From contig NZ_JACWFE010000026.1 in NCBI RefSeq assembly GCF_019749375.1, positions 39,100 through 103,099 of the forward strand: 64,000 bases of DNA, written 5' to 3'. A program made the translations under genes and the position numbers. Positions 26,831 through 36,865 of this stretch are shown one piece after another. This stretch comes from Bacillus sp. S/N-304-OC-R1 (GTDB lineage: Bacteria > Bacillota > Bacilli > Bacillales > Cytobacillaceae). The notes below the pieces were generated by a model, which was not told where the DNA came from, did no database searches, and saw nothing but the letters and a program-made list of their open reading frames with translations. Position 1 is the first letter of the stretch; the number at the start of each line of letters is the position of its first letter.

Positions 26831-27946
26831 TTATTTGTTAACGAGCAACTCTTTATCAAAAGTAAACTCTGTTACAAAGTTGTTTGTGACTGCTTTCTGA
26901 TCTGTTACAAAAGTTACACTATATCTTGCCCTAGTTATTGCAACATACAATCCTGCTTTTGTTTTTGGACTACTAATTGCACGGTAATCATTTTGCAAGA
27001 ACTTTTTTATTGGACCATTAGCGAGAATAAGAACTCTTTCAAATGTTAACCCTTTTGATTTGCCAAAGTTTAATGGGTTTAAATTATCTGGACAATTACT
27101 CCTTTTATCATATCGCAAGACAACTGGCTTATATTGTTCTATATATTGCTGTAAGTCTTGACTTTTAATGTAAAAGATACCATCGTGCCCGGTTATAACC
27201 TTGTTTGTAGAAGTGGTAGAAGGCATCTCAGGATAAAGCGAATCAGCTATATCGCATATTAGTTGGTTACCCCTATGACACTCAGTTTTAAATTCTATGT
27301 TGCATATCCCCTCTTTTTCCCACTCTTCAAATAAATTAAATATATTAGTCCCTTTATATTTCTTGTTCCTTCTAGCGTTATTTGTAAAATATGTAGCTTG
27401 TCTATTGTCTCCTACTAAAATAGTATTGATCTCCGAACGTAATAAAAGTTGTAAAAAGTCTAAGTCTGTACCTGCTAAATCCTGTACCTCATCTATCATT
27501 ACCAAATCATACATTTTTTCTAAACGACTAATTACCATCCCTCTTGAGATTCGATTCACATGAAAAATAAAATCACAAAGCTTATCTGTATAGATATATC
27601 TACCTTCCCGAAAGTAATACCTTTTTGTATCTCTTCTTGGTACGTAAGGTGCAGATATTCCATTTACAAACTCAATGTTCTCAATCCTTCTTTCATCATA
27701 TAGAAAATTCTGATATGGTCTTGCACATTCCCTTAGTAGAAATGAGAACCAAGTTTGTATAGTAACATTAGAAGGAATATAACCTAACTCTGAATAAAAT
27801 TTATTCCTTATTTCCTCTGTATTATCAATAGTAAATGTAGTAATTAATATTCTTTGACCAGAACTATCAATAGCTCTTTTTACTAAATCTGATGTTTTTC
27901 CTGAGCCAGCTGCTGCTATTAACACCGTATTATTCAATTGCTTCAT
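26831..27946 (-). CDS. gajB: UvrD-like helicase of a Gabija system
   Basis: The protein has 371 residues, compact compared with other SF1 helicases. Walker A is AAAGSGKTS (about 11-19), followed by ITTFTIDN, Walker B MIDEVQDLAGTD and GDNRQATYF. The C-terminal motifs are GKSKGLTFE and LYVAITRARY. The ATG overlaps the end of the upstream gajA frame by 17 bases, so the two genes are translationally coupled. In Gabija, GajB senses DNA ends or termini and works with the GajA nuclease. The assignment rests on the pairing of an OLD-like nuclease and a short UvrD-like helicase; both motif sets are clear. Confidence 0.8.
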   Translation of the reverse strand: MKQLNNTVLIAAAGSGKTSDLVKRAIDSSGQRILITTFTIDNTEEIRNKFYSELGYIPSNVTIQTWFSFLLRECARPYQNFLYDERRIENIEFVNGISAPYVPRRDTKRYYFREGRYIYTDKLCDFIFHVNRISRGMVISRLEKMYDLVMIDEVQDLAGTDLDFLQLLLRSEINTILVGDNRQATYFTNNARRNKKYKGTNIFNLFEEWEKEGICNIEFKTECHRGNQLICDIADSLYPEMPSTTSTNKVITGHDGIFYIKSQDLQQYIEQYKPVVLRYDKRSNCPDNLNPLNFGKSKGLTFERVLILANGPIKKFLQNDYRAISSPKTKAGLYVAITRARYSVTFVTDQKAVTNNFVTEFTFDKELLVNK

Positions 27947-29520
27947 TGATATACTCCGGTATTATGATTTCTACTTGGGTATCAAAAATTCTCATTGCAC
28001 AGTCATTTTTATTACTAGATGTAGTCATATATTTTACTAGCTCTTCTTTAGTAGAGAATTCTTTCTCAAGGATATTATTTAGAATCTGAAGTTCATTAAC
28101 AGCTACTAGCTGAGGTTCGAGTGTCTTTGATGATTCATCATCGCTATAACAAATCTTAATGGTTTGATGATTTAAATAGTCACTATATTTATTTGTGATA
28201 TTTTGTTCTACGTTCCCATCATTGTCTGTAATAACTGCAACGTGCTTTTGTAGAATATCCGCAATTTCAAGAAAACGCTTAAATGATAGACCTCTTACAG
28301 TAATTACATCTATACCATCCTCAATTGGTAATTTATTATACTTTTGAATATATGCTTTTTGAACAATAAGCTCATCTGAAGGACCTTCAACTAGGATCAC
28401 TTTGTCTGACAGTAATAATCTTAGTGTGTCGTAGCCTGGGAGCTTTTTGAAATATTTATATGTATCCTCTTTTAAATCTTTTAGAGTCATGTGATTTCCA
28501 TTATGAATTAATATAACTTTATCTAAGCCCAGTTTATTTAGAACAAAGTTACTATGCGTAGTTACAACTATCTGTTTCCCAGCGCACTTTTGGGTAATTT
28601 GATCTACCAATTTAGCCATATTTGAAAAAGATAAATGGTTTTCTGGTTCCTCTATTAGGATAATTTGTGCATCATCCTCGCTAGATTCAAGGGATAATTT
28701 TAATTTTATCGAGTTTTGTTCACCTTTACCGATTAAGTCAAAAGGTATATTATCCAAGTAAGCTATGAGATTGGATTCCCAGCCATTTTTTTGAGATATG
28801 TCTAATGAAATAGTGAGATTCTTCTCAGATATTTCACCGGTTCTGTGTGATAATGCTGTATTTAATTCAGAGATTGCCTCTATATTTGAGAACTGCTCTT
28901 TAATATCTCTGTAATGAAAATTAAGAGATGCCCGCTGCTTAGGGTCTAAAGTACTCCCTATGACATTGATCCGGTCCAGTCCATGTTTTGCCTTCTGTCG
29001 TGTCAATAAGAATACATTTAACAGGAACATTTCTGCTTGTAATAGGATTAGAAGCAAAAGAATACCAGCTAACCTTATAGTATTCGATTGGCACATTATA
29101 AATATCAGATTTGTTCACAATATAATGCTCATACTCTTCATTAAACTCTTCATTAAATTCAATCTCTAGTTTTATACCACACAAGTTTTCTCTAATTGAA
29201 TTGATCGTTCCTTTAAGATGGGAGGTTTGTTCATTCTCTTCGAGATAGACTTCTATTAGGATATGTGGGGGTTTTTCCCGACTAGCTTGATTAACATAAG
29301 CTATGTACCGTGTAACAGCTTCTTTATTAAAGATAAATGGATTTATTTCGTTGTGGATAGTCCGCCTGTGCAGTAAACCTGTTAAAGCCAAGTTTATTGC
29401 TTCCAGAATTGTTGATTTGCCTTGTTCGTTATTTCCAACAAGTATGTTCATGGAATCGTTTAATTTCAAATCTAAGTATTGAATAGATTTATAATTTTTT
29501 ATTATTACTCTACTAATCAT
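27930..29520 (-). pseudogene. gajA: Gabija nuclease gajA with a single-base frameshift
   Basis: Two overlapping frames together encode one OLD-like protein. The first (29520 to about 28987) has Walker A VGNNEQGKST. The second (about 28986 to 27930) has Walker B ILIEEPENHLS, the switch TTHSNFV and TOPRIM motifs VEGPSDE and ITDNDGN. The homologous text runs from LIDTTEGK in the first frame straight into HGLDRINVIGSTLDPKQR in the second, which places a one-base excess in the A4 run (TTTT at 28986-28989 on the plus strand). Without it the protein would have about 529 residues, close to GajA. It may be a real inactivating mutation, phase variation in a short run, or a sequencing error. Confidence 0.8.
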
Positions 29521-29583
29521 TATGAATTACCTACTCTCTAAAAGGATAGAACTATTTCAAAGTAATAACGTATAGTATTAAAA

Positions 29584-29829
29584 TTAAACCTTTGTATAAC
29601 TCCCTCTAGTCATTACCCAACTACCACTTCTTTTTACAGCCCACCAAATTGCTTTTGTTGTTGCTGTTTTGTAATACGTATTAATTATTTCACTGTAAAA
29701 GCTAGATCCGTTAAAAAGTCCTACGAGTTCTTTGTTACTAAAGACCTTTCCGCTTGGAACTGACTTTTCGAATGAAAATATAAAGTTCAAGGTCTCTTCG
29801 TTTAGGTTATACTTAGTATTATTTTGCAT
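29584..29829 (-). CDS. Small protein upstream of gajA, unknown function
   Basis: The protein has 81 residues, is soluble and has no membrane segment. It contains SVPSGKVFSNKELVGLF and ends WVMTRGSYTKV. GAGGTG lies 5 bases before the ATG. It is on the same strand as gajA and 63 bases upstream, so it is probably the first gene of that transcript. The family is not recognised. It may be a regulator or an accessory protein, but this is only position-based. Confidence 0.55.
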   Translation of the reverse strand: MQNNTKYNLNEETLNFIFSFEKSVPSGKVFSNKELVGLFNGSSFYSEIINTYYKTATTKAIWWAVKRSGSWVMTRGSYTKV

Positions 29830-30123
29830 ACCTACACCTCATTTACTCATTCTAGTTAATAGCCAATATCATAGGAATATCCCATTTAAAAGTGCTAATA
29901 GGGAAGCTTAAGAATTAATTGCACAACACCTAAATTGTATTATTCTCCCACTTATATTTCTACAATTCTCCTTAAATTTTTTCACTATCTGTTCAAAATA
30001 CCGAACAATTAAAGAAATCTATAATAAGTTAACCAATTTTCCTAAAGTTGTTTCAAAATACTAAAATTATTATTCTCTATTGATGCTGAATATCTTCTGT
30101 CAAAATTTGAGGCAGATTAAGAA
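29830..30123. other. Gene-free stretch before the small protein
   Basis: This AT-rich region should hold the promoter for the small protein/Gabija transcript on the minus strand. I see no structured RNA or coding remnant in it. Confidence 0.4.
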
Positions 30124-30157
30124 AAGAGACAATCCTCAATTACAGGATTGTCTCTTT
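30124..30157. terminator. Bidirectional terminator between the type I RM and Gabija blocks
   Basis: AAGAGACAATCCT and AGGATTGTCTCTT form a perfect 13-base stem with a 7-base loop, and T-rich tracts flank it on both strands. Confidence 0.85.
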
Positions 30158-30160
30158 ATT

Positions 30161-30351
30161 TTATTTATCAATGTCAAGACCAAAAAACTGAGATACTTTA
30201 TCAATGGTGTATTGGCTTCTCAACTATATTCACTATTCTGGTTTGCTTTTAAGCCCTTTATCCAATAGGCATCTTCTTTTGGGACAGTCTTAATTCATTC
30301 CACTTTAACAATATATTCGCATGTTTCAGGTTCATCGGAATCATGGAGCAT
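30161..30351 (-). pseudogene. Decayed gene fragment downstream of hsdM
   Basis: The minus strand from an ATG at 30351 reads MLHDSDEPETCEYIVKVE, TGA, IKTVPKEDAYWIKGLKANQN, a second stop, then, after a frame change, SQYTIDKVSQFFGLDIDK and TAA. Continuous, protein-like text broken by two stops and a frame change marks a dead gene end. The family is not identified. The hsdM stop at 30438 is just upstream. Confidence 0.45.
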
Positions 30352-30437
30352 ATTCGGTGCTTAAAAAGAAAAGTAGAAACCTGTTTAACGGCTCCAACTC
30401 AATTGATGCACTCTATTATCAATCTTTTAACATTTTT

Positions 30438-31931
30438 TCAATTCTCTTCAGAACTACCGTTTAAAGTAACCATTATCTCCCTGAAACTCTCTAATCCAGC
30501 TTCAATATTTTCAATAATCTCATTTGCTAGAATATCAGGATCTGGAAGGTTATCTAAATCCGCCAAGCTCTTATCCTTTAACCAAAAGATATCAAGATTT
30601 GTCTTATCTCTTGCCATAATTTCTTCGTAAGTAAACTTACGCCATCTTCCTTCCAGGTTATTTTCAGACCATGTTTCGGTACGTTCATTACGATTTGATG
30701 GGTTGTAACACTGAATAAAATCCTGCAAATCATTTAGTGTCATAGGCTTTTTCTTAAGTGTGTGGTGAACATTGGTTCTGTAATCATAGAACCAAACTTC
30801 TTTAGTCCAAGGATCTTTTGCGCCAGGTTTATTTTCAAAGAATAATACATTTGCCTTAACACCAGGTCTGTAGAATATCCCGGTAGGTAGACGCAATATT
30901 GTGTGTAACTCAGTTGATTGAAGTAATTGCTTTCTTACCGTTTCTCCTGCACCACCTTCAAACAGAACATTATCTGGAAGAACAACAGCTGCTTCACCAG
31001 TTTCTTTTAAAAGTGTCCTAATATGTTGTAAAAAGTTTAATTGTTTGTTTGAAGTTGTTACCCAAAAGTCTTGTCGGTTATAAACTAAATCTTCTTTTTC
31101 CTGTTCTCCTTCTTCATTGGTAATCGTCATACTAGATTTTTTACCAAAAGGAGGGTTTGCAAGTACATAATCATATCGTTTACCTTCGTCAGCTACCAAT
31201 GCATCTGCAGAAGAGATAAAAGTATCTCCATCAATTTCACCGATATTATGTAGGAACATATTCATTAAACAAAGTCTACGTGTATTTGCAACTATCTCGT
31301 TCCCGTAAAAAGTTTTACTCTTTAAAAACTCTTTTTGTTCTCGGTCTAACTGGTGATTTTCTATAATATAGTCAAAAGCTGCTAAGAAGAAACCTCCTGT
31401 ACCACAAGACGGGTCAATAATTTTTTTCATTGGTTCAGGCTGAACACAAGCAACCATTGCCTTGATAAGTGACCTCGGAGTAAAGTATTGTCCAGCTCCA
31501 CTTTTAGTATCCTCTGCGTTTTTTTCTAAAAGCCCTTCATAGATCTTTCCTTTAAGATCAGCTCCCATCATACTCCACTTTTCTTTATCGACCATATCAA
31601 TAATTTTCAGAAGCTTAGCTGGGTCTTGAATTTTATTTTGAGATTTAGTAAAAATTTGACCTAGAATTCCTTTAGTAATGGATAGTTCTTTCAATACCTT
31701 ATTATAATGAGCCTCTAATTCAGCTCCCCTCTTACTCTTTATACTTTCCCAATCACAACCTTCTGGGATATTAATCTCTCGAAAATAGGGAGGTTTAGAA
31801 AATTCATCAGCCATTTTAAGAAAAAGTAAATATGTCAACTGTTCTAAATAATCACCGTAACTTACACCATCATCTCGAAGAACATTTGCAAAACTCCATA
31901 CTTTTGAAACTATGCTTGCTTCATTACTCAT
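30438..31931 (-). CDS. hsdM: Type I restriction-modification methyltransferase subunit
   Basis: The protein has 497 residues, normal for HsdM. An N-terminal helical domain (SNEASIVSKVWSFANVLRDD) precedes the N6-adenine methylase core with SAM motif DPSCGTGGFF (about 180) and catalytic motif NPPFG (about 255). It methylates adenine in the site chosen by HsdS and forms the M2S1 methylase and R2M2S1 nuclease. The start overlaps the hsdS end by 8 bases, and it is the last gene of the hsdR-hsdS-hsdM operon. The motifs are intact, so the enzyme should be active. Confidence 0.93.
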   Translation of the reverse strand: MSNEASIVSKVWSFANVLRDDGVSYGDYLEQLTYLLFLKMADEFSKPPYFREINIPEGCDWESIKSKRGAELEAHYNKVLKELSITKGILGQIFTKSQNKIQDPAKLLKIIDMVDKEKWSMMGADLKGKIYEGLLEKNAEDTKSGAGQYFTPRSLIKAMVACVQPEPMKKIIDPSCGTGGFFLAAFDYIIENHQLDREQKEFLKSKTFYGNEIVANTRRLCLMNMFLHNIGEIDGDTFISSADALVADEGKRYDYVLANPPFGKKSSMTITNEEGEQEKEDLVYNRQDFWVTTSNKQLNFLQHIRTLLKETGEAAVVLPDNVLFEGGAGETVRKQLLQSTELHTILRLPTGIFYRPGVKANVLFFENKPGAKDPWTKEVWFYDYRTNVHHTLKKKPMTLNDLQDFIQCYNPSNRNERTETWSENNLEGRWRKFTYEEIMARDKTNLDIFWLKDKSLADLDNLPDPDILANEIIENIEAGLESFREIMVTLNGSSEEN

Positions 31932-33276
31932 AATTTACTTCCTCATTCCAATTCTTAATTTTCTCTAAAAGTTGCTCTGCTGGATCCCAATCACGCTCTC
32001 GTTTGCAACTTTCTAATTCATCTTCACTTAGTAGCCTGCCTTCAAAAGCCTTTTTTAGAATGCTTTGTCGGAGGGATTCAGCCTTTTCTAACCCTTCGTC
32101 TATATTTGTTAAGATATTTTCACAAATAGAAAGACGGGTTTCTAATTCTTTTACAATTTCATTTTGTTCCTGAATTTTTGGAAATGGTATTTTTGTTTCT
32201 TTTATTTTTGTTAGATTCAGATTCGGTTGGACTCCACCACTTGAAAGCATTCTTATATCATTATAATTTTTAATAAAAAACCACTTTAGATATTTTTTTG
32301 ACTCTTGATATTCTTTTTTAATCAACACCGCTGCAATTGCTTGATTCGTGGCTGCATCAATCGATAGTTCAGAACATTTACCACGAGTTTTCCCCTCTCC
32401 ATACATTGCTATCAGTAAAGTTCCTCTAGGGAAGACTTTGCAGTTAGTTTCCTTAAGAGCTTGTTCTGTAATAAAATCAGACGCTTCCTTTACAAATATA
32501 TTATTCAATGCACCACTAGTTACCCAAGGAATTCGCCCTTCATTCCAGTATGAAAAATTCCCTTTTTTAGGTGTAGCTCCGGTTGCTACATCAGCTATTT
32601 CCTTCAAAGTGACATACGAAAATTCATTCAGTATATCCTCCTGTTTAATTCGCCACTCCTTTGTCAATTCTCCCTCAAAAGCTACTTTCAATACCGCTTG
32701 GCGATAAATCTTAAGTTTTTCTTTAGCCTTGTTAAGGTTAGCAATTCCATTGTCCAACTCACTGAAAAGCTTCTCCATTTTGTTTACTATGGCTCGCTGC
32801 TCGGGGAGAGGCGGAAGGAAAAAAACTATATTTTCGATATCTGTCTTTCTTACTGAAGGAACAGTTGTAGCACGAGAATAATCTTCTAGTCTAATTTGGA
32901 GAAAAAAATAAAATAAATACATCGTGCTAATATAACTAGTTTTCGACTTAATACCTATAACATTGTTATCTACAAGGCAATCTGTTGAAGTAATAGCTCT
33001 TCTATTGAGTTTTAGTGCTTCACCAATTTTTGCAAAAACTATACAATTGCTAGGGAGTATATTCCCTTTAATTATAGATAATGTTTCTTCTTCTATATAA
33101 TTGTCACATAAACTTAATCTTTGAAAGCCACTTTGTACATTTTTTGAAATGTCCCCTACTTTATAAAAGGGGTATTTACCTTCCTTTAAACCTTGATATT
33201 GTTTAGGGAACCCTGTACCAGAATAAATATCACATACATCCCCAAGATCTGCTTCTGCCCATTCTTCTCTCATCAT
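31924..33276 (-). CDS. hsdS: Type I restriction-modification specificity subunit
   Basis: The protein has 450 residues. It contains two target recognition domains, each followed by a conserved helical spacer: PLPEQRAIVNKMEKLFSELD near 155-175 and IQEQNEIVKELETRLS near 360. The ends KVAFEGELT and KKAFEGRLL are the usual repeats that follow the spacers. It determines the DNA sequence recognised by the complex. The gene overlaps hsdR by 4 bases at its start and hsdM by 8 at its end. Both halves are complete, so no truncation is apparent. Confidence 0.92.
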   Translation of the reverse strand: MMREEWAEADLGDVCDIYSGTGFPKQYQGLKEGKYPFYKVGDISKNVQSGFQRLSLCDNYIEEETLSIIKGNILPSNCIVFAKIGEALKLNRRAITSTDCLVDNNVIGIKSKTSYISTMYLFYFFLQIRLEDYSRATTVPSVRKTDIENIVFFLPPLPEQRAIVNKMEKLFSELDNGIANLNKAKEKLKIYRQAVLKVAFEGELTKEWRIKQEDILNEFSYVTLKEIADVATGATPKKGNFSYWNEGRIPWVTSGALNNIFVKEASDFITEQALKETNCKVFPRGTLLIAMYGEGKTRGKCSELSIDAATNQAIAAVLIKKEYQESKKYLKWFFIKNYNDIRMLSSGGVQPNLNLTKIKETKIPFPKIQEQNEIVKELETRLSICENILTNIDEGLEKAESLRQSILKKAFEGRLLSEDELESCKRERDWDPAEQLLEKIKNWNEEVNYE

Positions 33277-36068
33277 GCCACTAATACCTCATTTAATTCT
33301 TCTATTATTTCCATCATTGTATCACCGAAAAGTTGATACATCATCCCTCTACCACCTTGAGCATCAAAAGGTGTATAGTCCAAGTCATTCAATTCAACAT
33401 GAAAACTAGTAGCTATATGGTCTTTTATCATTCTCAGCCAAGTCATCTGCTGATCGTTAAATTTTAGTGCTCCTGCTTGTTTACCAAATACCCAATTCTG
33501 AAAGTTTTTATCCACTACTTTATTATAAGGGGTGAGATTTTGGTCAATGCCAGTTACTCTACGAACTAAAGATATTAATGCTACTAATTCATTTTTAGGA
33601 CTATCACCTTTGACTTCTTCCAATTGAGCATAGGCATCCCATACAAAATGAGGAGCCAATAAAGGTTTCTCCAATTTCAATCTTTCTAGTAAATCTTTTA
33701 TCATCTTAAAAGTTATTTCTCTTCTACGATAGGGTTGATCGTAAAAGATACTTAATGCAATGATTTCATCTCTGTTTGTTTCAATGTATTTTTTAAAGTT
33801 TTTTACAATATCTTTTGCCTTTTCTTCTGTAAAGCTATCCCATTCTGCTCGTATTACCTTATCTTGATTGACCAAATCGATTATTTGTTCATGTACTTTA
33901 CGAACATTTTCAATATACTCGTTTAGTTCCCCTGTAAAAGTTTTTGCAGCAATAGTAGCTAGTTCATTTTGAACCTTTTTTCTACATTCTTCTTCTTTGG
34001 CAGGAGTACGTCGTTCTTCAGGTATTTCATTAACTAATGCTCTTGTTTTTTCTTCTATGATATCAGGGTCATAAGCATTTAGTAGGTTTTTTACAACTGT
34101 ATTTATATCTTTACCAATACTGATTTCCTCAAATTTAATCTTTTCATTTTCTGTCAACTGTTTATCTAGACGTGTTAATCGATTTGCCAAAGATGTAAAC
34201 AAGTCCTCGTCTTGTACACCCATAGCTACGGCTCCTAATAAATCCTTTAGCGGTGTACCAGGTTTTCTCTCAAGTGGTCTACTATCTGTTTTTTTTGACT
34301 TAGTAGCACCAATTGCATCTACAATTACGAAATGTGTTTTGGTATGTTTGGCTGTTCGAGTTACTTTTTTAAGGTCATCAAAACTTATTGTCCTTGTTCC
34401 TCGTCCTTTCATTTGCTCAAAATAATTGATGCTTTTCACATCTCTCATAAATAACAATATTTCCAATGGTTTTACATCAGTTCCAGTTGCAATCATATCT
34501 ACTGTCACAGCGATTCTTGGTGCCCATGAGTTTCTAAAACGGTTCAACACCGACTTAGGGTCCTCATCAATCTTATAAGTAACCTTTTTACAGAAATCGT
34601 TACTTTCGTCAAATTCTTCACGGATGATTTGTATAATGTCATCAGCATGGCTATCTGTTTTTGCAAATACTAAGGTTTTGGGCACTTCGTAATCCCCGTT
34701 TTCATCCAACCTTTCGGGAAAAATCGTTGGTAATGCCTCTTTAAATGCTCTTATTACTTGTCTAATCTGGCTTGGATTAACGACATCCTTATCTAGCTTA
34801 TTAGATGTGTATTGATAATCTTCATCAAGCATTTCCCATCTTTTTCTACGAGTTAACTTTTCTCTTTTATCTACAAACTCTTTCGCCTTAATTTTTGCTC
34901 CAGCCTTTGTAATTTCTGTTTCAATGGTAAATACATCGTAAGGTACATTTACACCGTCAGCTACTGATTCTTCATAAGTGTATTCACTAACTACATTTTC
35001 ATTAAAAAAACCAAAAGTTCTCTTATCTGGAGTAGCAGTTAGTCCGACTAAAAAAGCATCATAGTAATCAAGCACTTGTTTCCATAAGTTATAAATAGAC
35101 CGATGACATTCATCAATAATAATAAAATCAAACTGTTCAATCGGATTTTTATTAGAATATTCAACGGGTAGAGGTTCTTTCTTTTGCCATTGCGAACTTA
35201 GTTCATTAGGATTCTCTTTTTCTGCTGATTCTTCTAACTCTTCCCCTTTTAAAATTGAGTAAAGTCTTTGAATTGTTGAGATACAAACCTGACTGTCGGA
35301 TGCAATGTAACTTGAACTTAGACGCTGAACATTATATAACTCAGTGAATTTTCTATTATCATCTGTAGGTTGGTATTTTAAAAATTCTTGTTCTGCCTGT
35401 TCTCCCAGGTTTTTTGTGTCTACTAGAAAAAGAATTCGTTTCGCTTTTGCAAATTTTAATAGCCTATAGACAAAGGTACAGGCTGTGAATGTTTTTCCCG
35501 CTCCCGTGGCCATTTGAATTAATGCTTTTGGACGGTTGTTTTTAAAGGATGTTTCTAGATTTTTAATTGCTTTTATTTGAGCCGGACGTAGCCCTTCTTT
35601 GTCTAATTCAGGTATATTTCTCAAGCGACTTCGAAGTGTTGAACTTTGGCCAAACCATTCTAGTAAAGTTGAAGGTTGATGAAAATGAAACACAGGTCTT
35701 GAACGAGGTTTAGGGTCTCTATTATCAGTAAATCTAGTCAATACGCCTGTACTTTCATAAACAAAAGGAAGTGGTTCTTTATTTAGATTGTACTTTAATT
35801 TAGCATTTGCATAACCTGATGATTGGTCTTCAGCAACAGTGAGTCTTTGTCCTTCTTCTTCCTTTTTCGCTTCAATAACACCGACTGGCTTTCTCTCTAC
35901 AAACAAAACATAATCAGCAGGACCTACATCAGTTTGATATTCACGAACTGCAATGCCTATTCCGGCAGACAAGTTCACCTTATTTTTTGATTGTACAATC
36001 CATCCTGCTTGTTTTAACATCAAGTCAATTTTATCTCTAGCTATTTGTTCTGGATTTTGATTAACCAT
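33273..36068 (-). CDS. hsdR: Type I restriction-modification endonuclease/translocase subunit
   Basis: The protein has 931 residues. The N-terminal nuclease domain contains DYVLFVERKPVGVIEAKKEE (the PD-ExK-type E...AK pair near 50-70). The SF2 motor has Walker A MATGAGKT (about 185), IIDECHRS (about 310), GLTATP, and motif VI in MKGRGTRT. The C-terminal helical region binds HsdM. It cuts unmethylated DNA after translocation. AGGTGAAGGG precedes the ATG. It is the first gene of the operon; the order R-S-M differs from the common R-M-S or M-S-R arrangements. Confidence 0.93.
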   Translation of the reverse strand: MVNQNPEQIARDKIDLMLKQAGWIVQSKNKVNLSAGIGIAVREYQTDVGPADYVLFVERKPVGVIEAKKEEEGQRLTVAEDQSSGYANAKLKYNLNKEPLPFVYESTGVLTRFTDNRDPKPRSRPVFHFHQPSTLLEWFGQSSTLRSRLRNIPELDKEGLRPAQIKAIKNLETSFKNNRPKALIQMATGAGKTFTACTFVYRLLKFAKAKRILFLVDTKNLGEQAEQEFLKYQPTDDNRKFTELYNVQRLSSSYIASDSQVCISTIQRLYSILKGEELEESAEKENPNELSSQWQKKEPLPVEYSNKNPIEQFDFIIIDECHRSIYNLWKQVLDYYDAFLVGLTATPDKRTFGFFNENVVSEYTYEESVADGVNVPYDVFTIETEITKAGAKIKAKEFVDKREKLTRRKRWEMLDEDYQYTSNKLDKDVVNPSQIRQVIRAFKEALPTIFPERLDENGDYEVPKTLVFAKTDSHADDIIQIIREEFDESNDFCKKVTYKIDEDPKSVLNRFRNSWAPRIAVTVDMIATGTDVKPLEILLFMRDVKSINYFEQMKGRGTRTISFDDLKKVTRTAKHTKTHFVIVDAIGATKSKKTDSRPLERKPGTPLKDLLGAVAMGVQDEDLFTSLANRLTRLDKQLTENEKIKFEEISIGKDINTVVKNLLNAYDPDIIEEKTRALVNEIPEERRTPAKEEECRKKVQNELATIAAKTFTGELNEYIENVRKVHEQIIDLVNQDKVIRAEWDSFTEEKAKDIVKNFKKYIETNRDEIIALSIFYDQPYRRREITFKMIKDLLERLKLEKPLLAPHFVWDAYAQLEEVKGDSPKNELVALISLVRRVTGIDQNLTPYNKVVDKNFQNWVFGKQAGALKFNDQQMTWLRMIKDHIATSFHVELNDLDYTPFDAQGGRGMMYQLFGDTMMEIIEELNEVLVA

Positions 36069-36129
36069 CCCTTCACCTCATCCCATTATTTCGGTCATAT
36101 GCACTTTAATTCCATTAGTATATATACTT

Positions 36130-36143
36130 GAGGTTATAACCTC
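36130..36143. promoter_or_regulatory. Perfect palindrome upstream of hsdR
   Basis: GAGGTTATAACCTC is a perfect 14-base palindrome 62 bases before the hsdR start, in the short gap after the 217-residue gene. A TATAAT-like sequence lies just upstream on the minus strand, so it may be an operator controlling the restriction operon. No regulator gene is identified. Confidence 0.4.
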
Positions 36144-36200
36144 CTTGATATTTCCAATATTAATTATACACCTTTTTAACTATAGAACGAATGATAAATC

Positions 36201-36848
36201 CTAGGATATAGTTGGAGAGCAATTATTAATTAGGTACTCCGAAAAAGCTAACGCATCATCCTGAACTTTACCTACATCCAATGGATCACTGGCTGAGCGT
36301 CTTCTTCCAATTAATAAAAAACCTACAGTTTCTTTTTTAACGTCCCAATCATACGCAAAGCTAATTTCACGTTTAGCCATTTCCAGGAGGTTTCGAACTT
36401 CCTCCATTTGATTTCCATTAAACCACATTTTCGCTTCTTGTCGTCCATGTCCGTCACAACTCATCGAAGTATACAAACCGACTTTATTTAAGGAGAAAAC
36501 TAAACTTGCAATTCCATAGTCTAATTCAGAGATAGATAGATCATTTCTTGAAATCCCCTGGAATAGAATAGGTAATGGAACTTCAGTGTTATATTCTCTA
36601 AAAACATCGCAAGTGGCCGTCTCAATTTGACTAAGAATTTCATCCGGGATTGAGGAATTCGATTTAACACGAACCCCTCTATTACCTGCTTCTAAAGTGA
36701 TCTTAAGAGAAGATAGAAGAGAAACCATCTCATAATAATTTGATCTAGAAAACCAGCTATCTAAGACAAACTCGCCTTCAACAATATCAACCCAAAATCC
36801 CCTTCTTCGCAAACTGTTTCTTAGTTCTATTAATTCTCTTTTTTTCAT
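36201..36848 (-). CDS. Protein of unknown function in a methylase operon
   Basis: From the ATG at 36848 (AGAGGAAAG 6 bases upstream; an upstream TTG at 36854 is less likely) it has 215 residues. The N-terminus is basic and helical (LIELRNSLRRRGFW). The clearest motif is a central LYTSMSCDGHGR, with Cys, Asp and His that could bind metal. A C-terminal segment reads GFLLIGRRRS. No family is recognised. It follows the fused methylase-specificity gene by 11 bases and is the last gene of that three-gene unit, so it probably acts with the methylase. It could be a nuclease-like or regulatory partner, but I cannot show this. Confidence 0.6.
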   Translation of the reverse strand: MKKRELIELRNSLRRRGFWVDIVEGEFVLDSWFSRSNYYEMVSLLSSLKITLEAGNRGVRVKSNSSIPDEILSQIETATCDVFREYNTEVPLPILFQGISRNDLSISELDYGIASLVFSLNKVGLYTSMSCDGHGRQEAKMWFNGNQMEEVRNLLEMAKREISFAYDWDVKKETVGFLLIGRRRSASDPLDVGKVQDDALAFSEYLINNCSPTIS

Positions 36849-36865
36849 AAGCAACTTTCCTCTCC

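Noticed and set aside
27930..29520. Two separate overlapping genes instead of one broken gajA
   Set aside because: Walker A is in one frame and Walker B plus TOPRIM in the other, and the protein text is continuous across a single-base shift.
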